NCBI GenBank assembly: GCA_049115575.1
Contig: JAGDZU010000001.1
Span: forward strand, 496,001 to 560,000
Source: JAHEKB01 sp049115575
GTDB taxonomy: Bacteria > Bacteroidota > Bacteroidia > NS11-12g > UBA9320
DNA: 64,000 nucleotides
Direction of reading: 5' to 3'
Position numbers and translations under genes: made by a program. Of this stretch, positions 25,377 through 32,522 are shown in pieces; position 1 is the stretch's first letter; each line of letters begins with the position of its first letter. The notes under the pieces are model-generated. The model ran no database searches and was not told the origin of the DNA. It was given only the letters and a program-made list of their open reading frames with translations.

Positions 25377-26182
25377 TCTTTCCATCTTAAGGCCAGCACA
25401 GGATTGTCAACTTGAACTATATCGGAATTTTTACTGCCAATATGGTTAAAGTCAGATTGTATTATTTGACCATATGTTGTAAGAAGCAAGTCGTGTTTGG
25501 TAATTTCATTAATAATCTCTTGATTCACCTCATTGAATCTCACTACGGCTCCATTTAGACCATCATCAAAGAGCGGTTTAATCATACTTGCTTCGTACTC
25601 AGTGTGAAAAAGACATAAATAGGCTGGGTCTACCTTCTTCATTTCTAACAGCATTTTACGACTCTTAGATTCAATAATCATTTGATCCATTAAATTGTAT
25701 TTAAAAATTAGAGAATCGAGGAGTTTGGCGTTATTCTTATAATCAAAATCAGGGTCATATACCTTGATGTCCAGATTTACAACTACCTTTTTGGAGCTAT
25801 TGTTTACATAGTCAAATAACCACTCCAGAGAAAGCAATTCTTCTTGGCTATTGTGTGGATACCCCCTATATGGTTTTCCTATCATATCTCCAGCCATTCT
25901 TTCATGAACTCTCCCGCTTAGCTCAGTTAAGGTATTTTCTAAATAAGGATCGTGAAATAATACTGGCACCCCATCCTTGCTAAATTGAACATCTACTTCT
26001 ACCCCATCAATTTGATAGACTTCAACCGCTGCTCTGATTGCTTTTTCAGTATTTGGTTTGTAAGAGCTATTTACCAAATCTACTCCTGCCCCCGCATGAC
26101 CAAGTATGATCACATTTTTCTTGGGTGGCTCCATATTGCAACCTCCTAGAACAAATAAGATGATTATAAGGTGTAGGCGCAT
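25373..26182 (-). CDS. Glycerophosphodiester phosphodiesterase-family lipoprotein
   Basis: 269 residues. A type II signal peptide (VLGGC, Cys15) then a TIM-barrel GDPD domain: VIILGHAGAGVDLVNSSYKPNTEKAIRAA, DGVEVDVQFSKDGVPVLFHDPYLENT with the E-V-D-V and HDP metal and catalytic residues (the H-G/A of HRG replaced by HAG). Probably an exported lipid-anchored phosphodiesterase acting on glycerophosphodiesters or related headgroups. It is the last gene of an eight-gene overlapping operon and overlaps the preceding OMP gene by 19 nt. Confidence 0.85.
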   Translation of the reverse strand: MRLHLIIILFVLGGCNMEPPKKNVIILGHAGAGVDLVNSSYKPNTEKAIRAAVEVYQIDGVEVDVQFSKDGVPVLFHDPYLENTLTELSGRVHERMAGDMIGKPYRGYPHNSQEELLSLEWLFDYVNNSSKKVVVNLDIKVYDPDFDYKNNAKLLDSLIFKYNLMDQMIIESKSRKMLLEMKKVDPAYLCLFHTEYEASMIKPLFDDGLNGAVVRFNEVNQEIINEITKHDLLLTTYGQIIQSDFNHIGSKNSDIVQVDNPVLALRWKD

Positions 26183-26661
26183 CCTAATTGAATCATTTGT
26201 GAAAGATAATAAACACTGCTTGTAGATGGGGTGCCTTTTACCTTGTCAATAGCCAGGCCATAACCCAAACCTACATCTATTGCCCAATTAGGGCTTAGCT
26301 GAAATATTTGTGTACTTGTTAATAGATATTGGTGAGAATTCACATGCTCCAGAGAAGATGTAAACCTGTAAGCGACTCCCAACCCATTTCTAAACTCATT
26401 ATTTTGTATAAGTAATCTATATATGGCTGCCTCAGCACCAAAAACGGCATTTTCCAAGCTGCCGTCTGACAGGTTATAGGTAAAACCGGCATCTGCTATC
26501 CAAGCTTTGTGCTGTATTCTGTATGATGGAAATACGGAATATCCAGTTTGATTAATTTCAAAATGAAATGCAACTTCTGATCTTAGGCTGTCTTTCTGCC
26601 CAAATGCAGTGATGTTTGTTAGTATAACTAGGCTAAATAGCAGTAAATTTCTCTGAAACAT
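26164..26661 (-). CDS. Small predicted outer-membrane beta-barrel protein
   Basis: 165 residues with a signal peptide (hydrophobic segment then TAFGQ). The mature part is rich in alternating hydrophobic/polar strands (for example AWIADAGFTYNLSDGSL, NAVFGAEAAIYRLLI, WAIDVGLGYGLAI) and ends in CAYTL. This looks like a small beta-barrel or beta-sandwich envelope protein; no named family recognised. Start chosen at ATG 26659-26661, which begins the signal peptide; a longer frame reaches 26703 but would precede it with residues encoded inside maf. It overlaps maf by 29 nt and GDPD by 19 nt. Confidence 0.6.
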   Translation of the reverse strand: MFQRNLLLFSLVILTNITAFGQKDSLRSEVAFHFEINQTGYSVFPSYRIQHKAWIADAGFTYNLSDGSLENAVFGAEAAIYRLLIQNNEFRNGLGVAYRFTSSLEHVNSHQYLLTSTQIFQLSPNWAIDVGLGYGLAIDKVKGTPSTSSVYYLSQMIQLGCAYTL

Positions 26662-27220
26662 ATTGAGGGTAGTATTCAAGCAAATACTCGTACAAACGGG
26701 CACAAGGTAGTCCTATAACATTATAATAACAGCCATTAATTCCTTTGATTTTTGTTGATCCTATCCATTCTTGAATCCCATATGCTCCTGCTTTATCATA
26801 AGGTTTATAATTATCTATATAGTAATTGATTTCCGAAGTTGTAATTCTATTGAAGTGCACCTGGCTTTCTTCAACAAATTCGTGCAAGCTATCAGAAGTT
26901 CTAAGACAAACTGCAGTTAAAACACTATGTGACTTAGCTGACAAGGAGGCCAACATTTTATGTGCCTCTTGTTTGTCCTTGGGCTTGTGTAATATCTCCC
27001 CATTTAGATTCACGATAGTATCAGCCGTTATAAGTAGCTCATCATTTAAAAGCTTGTCATATGCCATTGATTTTTGCAAGGCTAAATCTTGGGCGACTCT
27101 CCTTGGGTCTGTATGTGATGTTCTTTCTTCGCAATCTATGTTCACTTTTTCAAATTCTATACCCATTTGAGCAAGCAGCTGACTTCTTCGCGGAGAGTTA
27201 GAACCTAATAAAATCTTCAT
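26633..27220 (-). CDS. maf: Maf-like nucleotide pyrophosphatase
   Basis: 195 residues. N-terminal LLGSNSPRRSQLLAQMG is the signature SxSPRR loop; LITADTIVNLNGEILHKPKD carries the catalytic aspartate in TADT; YKPYDKAGAYGIQEW and INGCYYNVIGLPCARLYE complete the fold. It hydrolyses dTTP/UTP or modified nucleotides and is linked to septum inhibition in other bacteria. It shares a 1-nt overlap with the prenyltransferase upstream and overlaps the OMP gene downstream. Confidence 0.93.
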   Translation of the reverse strand: MKILLGSNSPRRSQLLAQMGIEFEKVNIDCEERTSHTDPRRVAQDLALQKSMAYDKLLNDELLITADTIVNLNGEILHKPKDKQEAHKMLASLSAKSHSVLTAVCLRTSDSLHEFVEESQVHFNRITTSEINYYIDNYKPYDKAGAYGIQEWIGSTKIKGINGCYYNVIGLPCARLYEYLLEYYPQYVSEKFTAI

Positions 27221-28077
27221 TAGAAAAACAAAATAGAAAGTATACCTGTGAAAATAACGTATTTGAGCATTTTACTCAAACCGTTGTATTCAGATGGCGT
27301 TGCCATCATTCTTATTTGAATTGCCACTTTATACAATGGAACAACTATAAAAAAGAGGTAGTAGCCCCAATAGACATATTGAAGCATGCCAGCAAAGTAC
27401 TGAGATTGATAGTACACAGAAATTGCCACGAATGAGATCACAAATAGTATACTGAAGTACACCAGCTTATTTGTGAAATCTGTTCCCATGGTTACTGCAA
27501 TGGTTTTAGATCCGCTCAATCCATCTCCTTTTACATCTTCAGCATCTTTAACTAATTCTCTGCACCAAGTAAGCAATGCGGCTATAACTCCAAAATGCAG
27601 CAATAATCGAATGTCAATTTCAGGGAAGAGCCAGGAAACCATGTAAATGCTCAAGAAACACAGCATTGAAATAATGATGTTTCCCATGAGAGGTACATCT
27701 TTCAATTTGAGATTGTATAACCAAAGTGCTAAAAGAATAGCCCCAAAACTGTATAGAAATAAAAGGTTCATTAAATAGCCTGAAAGCAAGGCTACAACTG
27801 AAAAAATTACCAAATGGCCAATAACAACGGTAAGCCCTAGTCTTCTAATACCTTTCTTATGCGGCTTGTTAATTGAATCACGGTATTGATCGTAGAAATC
27901 ATTCAGCCAATAACCAAATGCTGCTATAGCCGCTGTACCAATTATTAAGTAATGAAGTTTGCGATCAAGCAGAATTTGAATGTCAGCCTCAAAAAACAAG
28001 AAGTACGCAGATAAAAACTGAGCACACGCTATGAAAATCAGGTTAAGCGGTCGAAATATTCTTATGTAATCCCCCAT
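27220..28077 (-). CDS. UbiA-family prenyltransferase (geranylgeranylglycerol-phosphate type)
   Basis: 285 residues with about eight or nine membrane helices. The two aspartate-rich motifs of UbiA enzymes are visible: YWLNDFYDQYRDSINKP (NDxxD) and ELVKDAEDVKGDGLSGSKT (DxxxD). Homologues in Bacteroidetes are commonly called geranylgeranylglycerol-phosphate geranylgeranyltransferase, an archaeal-type ether-lipid enzyme; that substrate is not proven here and a quinone or other prenyl acceptor is possible. Part of the overlapping operon TonB-CTD/ruvX/def/this/maf. A geranylgeranyl-reductase-family flavoprotein is encoded at 5131. Confidence 0.83.
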   Translation of the reverse strand: MGDYIRIFRPLNLIFIACAQFLSAYFLFFEADIQILLDRKLHYLIIGTAAIAAFGYWLNDFYDQYRDSINKPHKKGIRRLGLTVVIGHLVIFSVVALLSGYLMNLLFLYSFGAILLALWLYNLKLKDVPLMGNIIISMLCFLSIYMVSWLFPEIDIRLLLHFGVIAALLTWCRELVKDAEDVKGDGLSGSKTIAVTMGTDFTNKLVYFSILFVISFVAISVYYQSQYFAGMLQYVYWGYYLFFIVVPLYKVAIQIRMMATPSEYNGLSKMLKYVIFTGILSILFF

Positions 28078-28628
28078 TATTTGCGCTTGGGGAACCTCAT
28101 GCGATAACGCACAGTTACTTTGCCTTTACTGATATTACTCAATTTACCTTTAAGCAATTGCTTTTTAAATGGAGTTAAATGGTCTGTAAAAAGTACTCCT
28201 TCTATATGGTCATACTCATGTTGTATAACGCGGGCAGTTAAGCCTTGAAACCTTTCTGTTTTTTCCTCAAAATCTTCAGTAAGATATTTTATGGTCAATT
28301 CAGGTTGCCTTGTTACATTCTCTCGAATATCCGGGATGCTTAAACAGCCTTCTTCAAATGCCCATTCCTCTCCTTCTTCTTCTAGTATTACCGGATTAAT
28401 AAAAGCTTGCCTTACTCCATTTTCCTCATCAGGGAAATGAGTAGAATCTACCAAGAATAAACGCAGACTTTTACCAACTTGGGGAGCGGCTAAACCCACA
28501 CCATCAGAAGCATCCATGGTTTCATACATATCTGCTATCAAATTCTTAAGATCTTCAGAATTTTCAGAAATTTCTTCACACTTTGCCCTTAAAACAGGGT
28601 CTCCAAAAGCTCTTATAGGATAGATCAT
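28077..28628 (-). CDS. def: Peptide deformylase
   Basis: Removes the formyl group from nascent proteins. 183 residues. The three metal-site motifs are clear: GVGLAAPQVG, EEGCLSIP (Cys ligand) and QHEYDHIEG (HExxH). C-terminal helix is basic. It overlaps ruvX and the UbiA gene by one nucleotide on each side, so all are translated from one message. Confidence 0.96.
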   Translation of the reverse strand: MIYPIRAFGDPVLRAKCEEISENSEDLKNLIADMYETMDASDGVGLAAPQVGKSLRLFLVDSTHFPDEENGVRQAFINPVILEEEGEEWAFEEGCLSIPDIRENVTRQPELTIKYLTEDFEEKTERFQGLTARVIQHEYDHIEGVLFTDHLTPFKKQLLKGKLSNISKGKVTVRYRMRFPKRK

Positions 28629-29038
28629 TATTGCTGTGCTAAAAACTCCTGCAAAATTAAGGTAGCACTTGTGCTATCCAATAATTTCTTATCTCTCCTT
28701 TGCTTTTTCTTTACACCACTCTTGATAAGTGCCTGCATTGCTTCTTTAGAGGTAAACATTTCGTTGATTCGAAACACTTTAATTTCCGGAAATGTTTTCT
28801 CAAAATCAGTTATAAACTCGAGTATTCTCTCTTCAATGGGCGAGAAACTTCCGTCATAACGGGTAGGTTGACCTACCACTAAGGCCTCTACTTCTTCCGT
28901 CCTTGTGTATGTTTTAAAGAACTGAAGCAACTCATTAGTGTTAACCGTTTGTAAGGGCGAAGCTATCAGTTGCATTGGATCTGTGGATGCAATTCCTGTT
29001 CTCTTTCCCCCGTAATCGAGGGCTAAAATTCTAGCCAT
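28628..29038 (-). CDS. ruvX: Holliday junction resolvase-like RuvX (YqgF)
   Basis: 136 residues of the RNase H-like YqgF family, involved in rRNA maturation and proposed resolvase. N-terminus MARILALDYGGKRTGIASTDP with the first acidic residue; VGQPTRYDGSFSP; FRINEMFTSKEA; and the C-terminal D in LDSTSATLILQEFL. A frame extending to 29113 exists but the extra 25 residues lie in the TonB gene and the family begins with MARILALD, so 29038 is used. Its ATG overlaps the stop of the TonB-CTD gene. Confidence 0.9.
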   Translation of the reverse strand: MARILALDYGGKRTGIASTDPMQLIASPLQTVNTNELLQFFKTYTRTEEVEALVVGQPTRYDGSFSPIEERILEFITDFEKTFPEIKVFRINEMFTSKEAMQALIKSGVKKKQRRDKKLLDSTSATLILQEFLAQQ

Positions 29039-29436
29039 TACTCCAATTGAAATTTGAAGGGTTGCATAAAGCGCATATTCACGGGCTTTCCTCTTTGAGT
29101 AGCGGGTTTCCATTTTCCTGAAGTTGTGGCAATAACTCTCATTGCTTCTTCTTCTAATCCTCCACCCAACTTAACAGATACTATTTCTATGTGACCCACC
29201 GTTCCATCATCATACACTGTGAATTTCACCAAAACAGTGCCTTCTATCTCTTTCTTCATTGCCTTGCGTGGGTACTTAGTATGTTCAGCAATGTACTGGT
29301 CAATATTCCCCTCCTTAAATTTAGCGGGTACAGCAATGCTAAATGAATCAATTTCTTCAACTTCGGTGCTATCTGCATTTTGCGCAAATACCTCAAAAGA
29401 GAACAAGCTTAATAGGATTAAAAATAAATACTTCAT
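29038..29436 (-). CDS. TonB C-terminal domain protein, copy 1
   Basis: 132 residues: signal-peptide-like N-terminus (LSLFSFEVFAQ) followed directly by a TonB C-terminal domain from about 45: YPRKAMKKEIEGTVLVKFTV, GTVGHIEIVSVKLGGGLEEEAMRVI, GKWKPATQRGKPVNMRF. Classical TonB has an uncleaved N-terminal membrane anchor and a proline-rich spacer; both are absent, so this is probably a soluble or peripheral periplasmic protein. It sits one nucleotide from a close paralogue (29438), and its stop overlaps the ruvX start. Confidence 0.85.
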   Translation of the reverse strand: MKYLFLILLSLFSFEVFAQNADSTEVEEIDSFSIAVPAKFKEGNIDQYIAEHTKYPRKAMKKEIEGTVLVKFTVYDDGTVGHIEIVSVKLGGGLEEEAMRVIATTSGKWKPATQRGKPVNMRFMQPFKFQLE

Positions 29437-29437
29437 T

Positions 29438-29902
29438 TTAGTACAATATAAATTTCACCGGTAATCTAAATCGCATAGAAACGGGTCTGTCTCTCATCAA
29501 AGCGGGATTCCAATGACCACTGGTAAGGCTTATAACCCTAATAGCCTCTTGTTCCAAACCAAATCCTAATTCAGAGGAGAGTACCTTAATGTCCTTTACC
29601 TCGCCGTGGTGGTCTACAATAAACGAAAGCATGACCGTTCCTTGAATGTTATTCTCCAATGCTATATTGGGGTATTTAGTGTTTTGTGCTATGAACAGAT
29701 ATATGCTGTCTTCATTATTACCAAATGAAGCCTTTTGTTGAACATCAAACATTTCAAAAACCTCTTGGCTCTCATCTTCTGGCACTTCAACATCATCAAC
29801 TAATATATCATCACTTACCTCTTCAAAGATCACTTCAGAAGAATCAGCTTGAGCGAATGCCAAAGAACTAATCAAAAGAAGAATTATGGTGCTATTTCTC
29901 AT
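29438..29902 (-). CDS. TonB C-terminal domain protein, copy 2
   Basis: 154 residues. Signal-peptide-like start (LLISSLAFAQ), an acidic linker of about 45 residues (EEVSDDILVDDVEVPEDE), then a TonB C-terminal domain closely matching copy 1: YPNIALENNIQGTVMLSFIV, LGFGLEQEAIRVI, SGHWNPALMRDRPVSMRFR. Tandem duplication is evident from the parallel layout and adjacency (1-nt gap). First gene of an eight-gene minus-strand operon, with an exact -7 box 4 nt before the ATG. Confidence 0.85.
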   Translation of the reverse strand: MRNSTIILLLISSLAFAQADSSEVIFEEVSDDILVDDVEVPEDESQEVFEMFDVQQKASFGNNEDSIYLFIAQNTKYPNIALENNIQGTVMLSFIVDHHGEVKDIKVLSSELGFGLEQEAIRVISLTSGHWNPALMRDRPVSMRFRLPVKFILY

Positions 29903-29906
29903 GTTT

Positions 29907-29914
29907 CAAATATA
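29907..29914 (-). promoter_or_regulatory. TAnnTTTG -7 box, 4 nt before the operon start
   Basis: Minus-strand exact TATATTTG followed by four bases (AAAC on the minus strand) and the ATG of the second TonB-CTD gene. It would give a leaderless transcript for the operon reaching to 25373. Confidence 0.6.
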
Positions 29915-29924
29915 GTTTAGCTTT

Positions 29925-30392
29925 TTAACTCACTACTCTGCCAGCGCAATAACTGCTGGCAAATGCTTCGGGTTTGGCTTTAAATGTATAGCCCATTCCC
30001 AAGATATAACCCATAGCTTCTTTTAAGGCCACATTTGATTTGAAGTGCGGATCTGTATTTATATCTGCATGAACTTCAAGTTCAACTTCATATAAATCTA
30101 AAGTTGGGCAAACTTCGTATGCCGTCTTTATAGAATCGGAAACCTCTTGCAGCATACGCTCTTTTAGACTAAAGACCCTCTCAGTAACATAGTTATTGAT
30201 GAAAGCAAAGCCACCCTTTCCCTCCCTTAGAAAAACTATTGCTGTAGCAAATTCGGTAACTAAACCTTTTACTTGGGAATCAGAGCCAATACAAACCTTT
30301 ATGCGATGTTCTCTTTCCTTTTCTAAGGCCTGTTCTACACACTGTACTAGCGGTAGTCCAAGCTTATCTCCTTCCAATTTTCTCCATGCCAT
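29925..30392 (-). CDS. YkuK-like RNase H-fold protein (DUF458)
   Basis: 155 residues. The core VCIGSDSQVKG carries the acidic residue of the RNase H-like fold; AIVFLREGKGGFAFI, DLYEVELEVHADINTDPHFKSN and the C-terminal KPEAFASSYCAGRV match the family of Bacillus YkuK, whose molecular function is not established. No partner gene is evident; transcribed away from the LuxC-like gene and lying just 22 bp upstream of the TonB-CTD operon on the same strand. Confidence 0.75.
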   Translation of the reverse strand: MAWRKLEGDKLGLPLVQCVEQALEKEREHRIKVCIGSDSQVKGLVTEFATAIVFLREGKGGFAFINNYVTERVFSLKERMLQEVSDSIKTAYEVCPTLDLYEVELEVHADINTDPHFKSNVALKEAMGYILGMGYTFKAKPEAFASSYCAGRVVS

Positions 30393-30491
30393 GTCTCAAA
30401 TCTCTATAATAATAACGTTGGAGGTCTAACCCATATATAAACATTTTGTAAAGATTTGATAATAAGAACATCTTTGCCACCTCTTAGAATC

Positions 30492-31496
30492 ATGAACAAA
30501 TCGGAAATAATTAGCGGCTTGGAAAAACTAGGTGTTTACTTAGCAACTGAGTCAGATGAGCTTAAAGCTGCAGTGGATAAAGCCTGTTATGAGAATCAGT
30601 GGTTCAGTGAGGAAAGTTGTAATCAATCCTTGAATTATTGGTCAACAGAATTATCAGACCCAGCCTTAAACGAGTTTTCCAAAGACTACAAATGGAACGA
30701 TTGGAGCAAAACGGTGGTTGTTATTATGGCTGGCAACATACCGCTTGTTGGAATGCATGATTTAATGGTTTCTCTTTTGTGTGGATGCAAATGCAGAATT
30801 AAAACATCATCTGAAGACAACGCTCTTGTGAGCCATGTTATTGACAAACTGATTCAATTCTTACCAGAACTAGGCTCTCACATTGAACTAATTGACAAGC
30901 TAGAGGGCAAGCAAGATGCGGTTATAGCAACCGGAAGCAATAACAGCTATAGATACTTTCAATACTACTTTAAAGATACACCTCATGTATTAAGGAAAAA
31001 TAGAAAGTCCATAGCTGTACTAAATGGTAACGAAAGTGAAGAAGAACTGAAGGAACTAGCTCATGATATATTTGAGTATTACGGTTTAGGATGTAGAAAT
31101 GTGAGTCTGATTGCCTTGCCAAAAGGGTCAGATATAACTAAAGTTATAGATGCTTTTGGGTCTTATAATCATCTTATTCATCACAACAGATACGCAAACA
31201 ACTACACCTATCACAAAGCCTTGTTTCTTATGAACAAGCAAGATCATCTCGACAATGGCTTTGTTCTTCTCAAAGAGAGTTTAGATCTCTTTGCTCCATT
31301 AGGCTGCGTTTTTTATTGCTATTATAATCAACTGTCTGATATTGAAGAGTTTGTAGAAAAAGAAGCTGAAAACATCCAATGTGTTGTTGGTAAAATTGAC
31401 AATCTGTGTAATGTCCAATTTGGACACAGTCAAAGACCTAATCTTCAAGACTTTGCGGATGATATCAACACTATGCGCTTCCTTTCGGAATTGTAA
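30492..31496 (+). CDS. LuxC-family acyl-CoA reductase
   Basis: 334 residues. NAD(P)-dependent reductases of this group turn acyl-CoA into a fatty aldehyde. Motifs: VVVIMAGNIPLVGMHD, KTSSEDNALVSHVI, TGSNNSYRYFQYYF, LRKNRKSIAVLNGNE and EYYGLGCRNVS with the catalytic-type cysteine. No luciferase or LuxD/LuxE genes are near, so light production is not implied; a lipid or wax aldehyde role is possible. Start ATG at 30492 preferred over a TTG at 30456. Followed after a 60-nt gap by purC on the same strand. Confidence 0.82.
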   Translation: MNKSEIISGLEKLGVYLATESDELKAAVDKACYENQWFSEESCNQSLNYWSTELSDPALNEFSKDYKWNDWSKTVVVIMAGNIPLVGMHDLMVSLLCGCKCRIKTSSEDNALVSHVIDKLIQFLPELGSHIELIDKLEGKQDAVIATGSNNSYRYFQYYFKDTPHVLRKNRKSIAVLNGNESEEELKELAHDIFEYYGLGCRNVSLIALPKGSDITKVIDAFGSYNHLIHHNRYANNYTYHKALFLMNKQDHLDNGFVLLKESLDLFAPLGCVFYCYYNQLSDIEEFVEKEAENIQCVVGKIDNLCNVQFGHSQRPNLQDFADDINTMRFLSEL

Positions 31497-31535
31497 AGAA
31501 TAGCTCGAATCCATATATATGCACTTCTAAAAGGA

Positions 31536-31543
31536 TATTTTTG
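31536..31543 (+). promoter_or_regulatory. TAnnTTTG -7 box before purC
   Basis: Exact TATTTTTG, 12 nt before the ATG at 31556. Confidence 0.5.
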
Positions 31544-31555
31544 AATACACAGAGA

Positions 31556-32521
31556 ATGAACGCGATGGAACATGAATCATTAGTGTCAACTAACTACTTC
31601 TTTAAGCATCAGGTTGACTTTATGAGGGGTAAGGTTAGAGATGTATACAACATCAATGACAAATACCTCGTATTGATTGCAAGCGATAGAATATCGGCTT
31701 TTGATCATGTTTTACCAAGACCTATTCCTTATAAGGGACAGGTTTTAAATCAGATTGCCTCTAAATTTCTAGAAGGCACTAAACATATAGTTAAGAATTG
31801 GAAATTGGCTGAACCAGACCCTCATGTGTCTATAGGTTATAAATGCGAACCTTATCCTGTAGAGTTTGTGGTAAGAGGTTATTTGGCTGGTCATGCTTGG
31901 CGCTTATATAAAGAGGGTAAAAGAGAAATCTGCGGAGTTAGCTTGCCAGATGGTTTAAAACAAAACGATAAGCTCCCTACTCCTATTCTCACACCTACAA
32001 CCAAAGCCAAAGAAGGACATGATCTAGATATTGCTGTAGATGATATAGTCCTTCACAGAATGATTAAGCGTAAGGAGATGCAACAATTGGAGAAGATTGC
32101 ATTGGAGCTTTTTGAATATGGAAGCAATCACGCTGCTAAGCAAAATCTAATATTGGTAGACACCAAGTATGAATTTGGCAAAATTGGCGATGAAATATAC
32201 CTCATTGATGAGATTCATACACCTGATTCTTCGCGATACTTCTACGCAGACACTTATGAAAAGATTCAGTCTGAAGACCAGAATCAAAGGCAACTATCAA
32301 AGGAGTTTGTAAGGCAATGGTTGATTGAAAATGGATTTCAAGGTCTTGAGGGGCAAATAATTCCGCCTATAACGGACGAGTTTGTTGAAAGTGTATCTGA
32401 GAGATACATAGAATTATATGAGCAAATAACCGGAGATAGCTTTGAAAAGCGCTCTTATGATAATATTAACTCAGATATTGAAAACGCGGTCAATGCATTC
32501 ATTTCTGAACAATTTAACTAA
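31556..32521 (+). CDS. purC: Phosphoribosylaminoimidazole-succinocarboxamide synthase
   Basis: SAICAR synthase of purine synthesis. 321 residues, the longer type found in Bacteroidetes and eukaryotes rather than the ~237-residue E. coli form. Motifs: MRGKVRDVYNI (ATP loop), RISAFDHVLPRPIPYKG, CEPYPVEFVVRGYLAGH, LPTPILTPTTKAKEGHD and LVDTKYEFG. The start ATG at 31556 follows the -7 box; an in-frame TTG at 31541 lies inside that box. It ends 1 nt before the NHL/T9SS gene. Confidence 0.95.
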   Translation: MNAMEHESLVSTNYFFKHQVDFMRGKVRDVYNINDKYLVLIASDRISAFDHVLPRPIPYKGQVLNQIASKFLEGTKHIVKNWKLAEPDPHVSIGYKCEPYPVEFVVRGYLAGHAWRLYKEGKREICGVSLPDGLKQNDKLPTPILTPTTKAKEGHDLDIAVDDIVLHRMIKRKEMQQLEKIALELFEYGSNHAAKQNLILVDTKYEFGKIGDEIYLIDEIHTPDSSRYFYADTYEKIQSEDQNQRQLSKEFVRQWLIENGFQGLEGQIIPPITDEFVESVSERYIELYEQITGDSFEKRSYDNINSDIENAVNAFISEQFN

Positions 32522-32522
32522 G

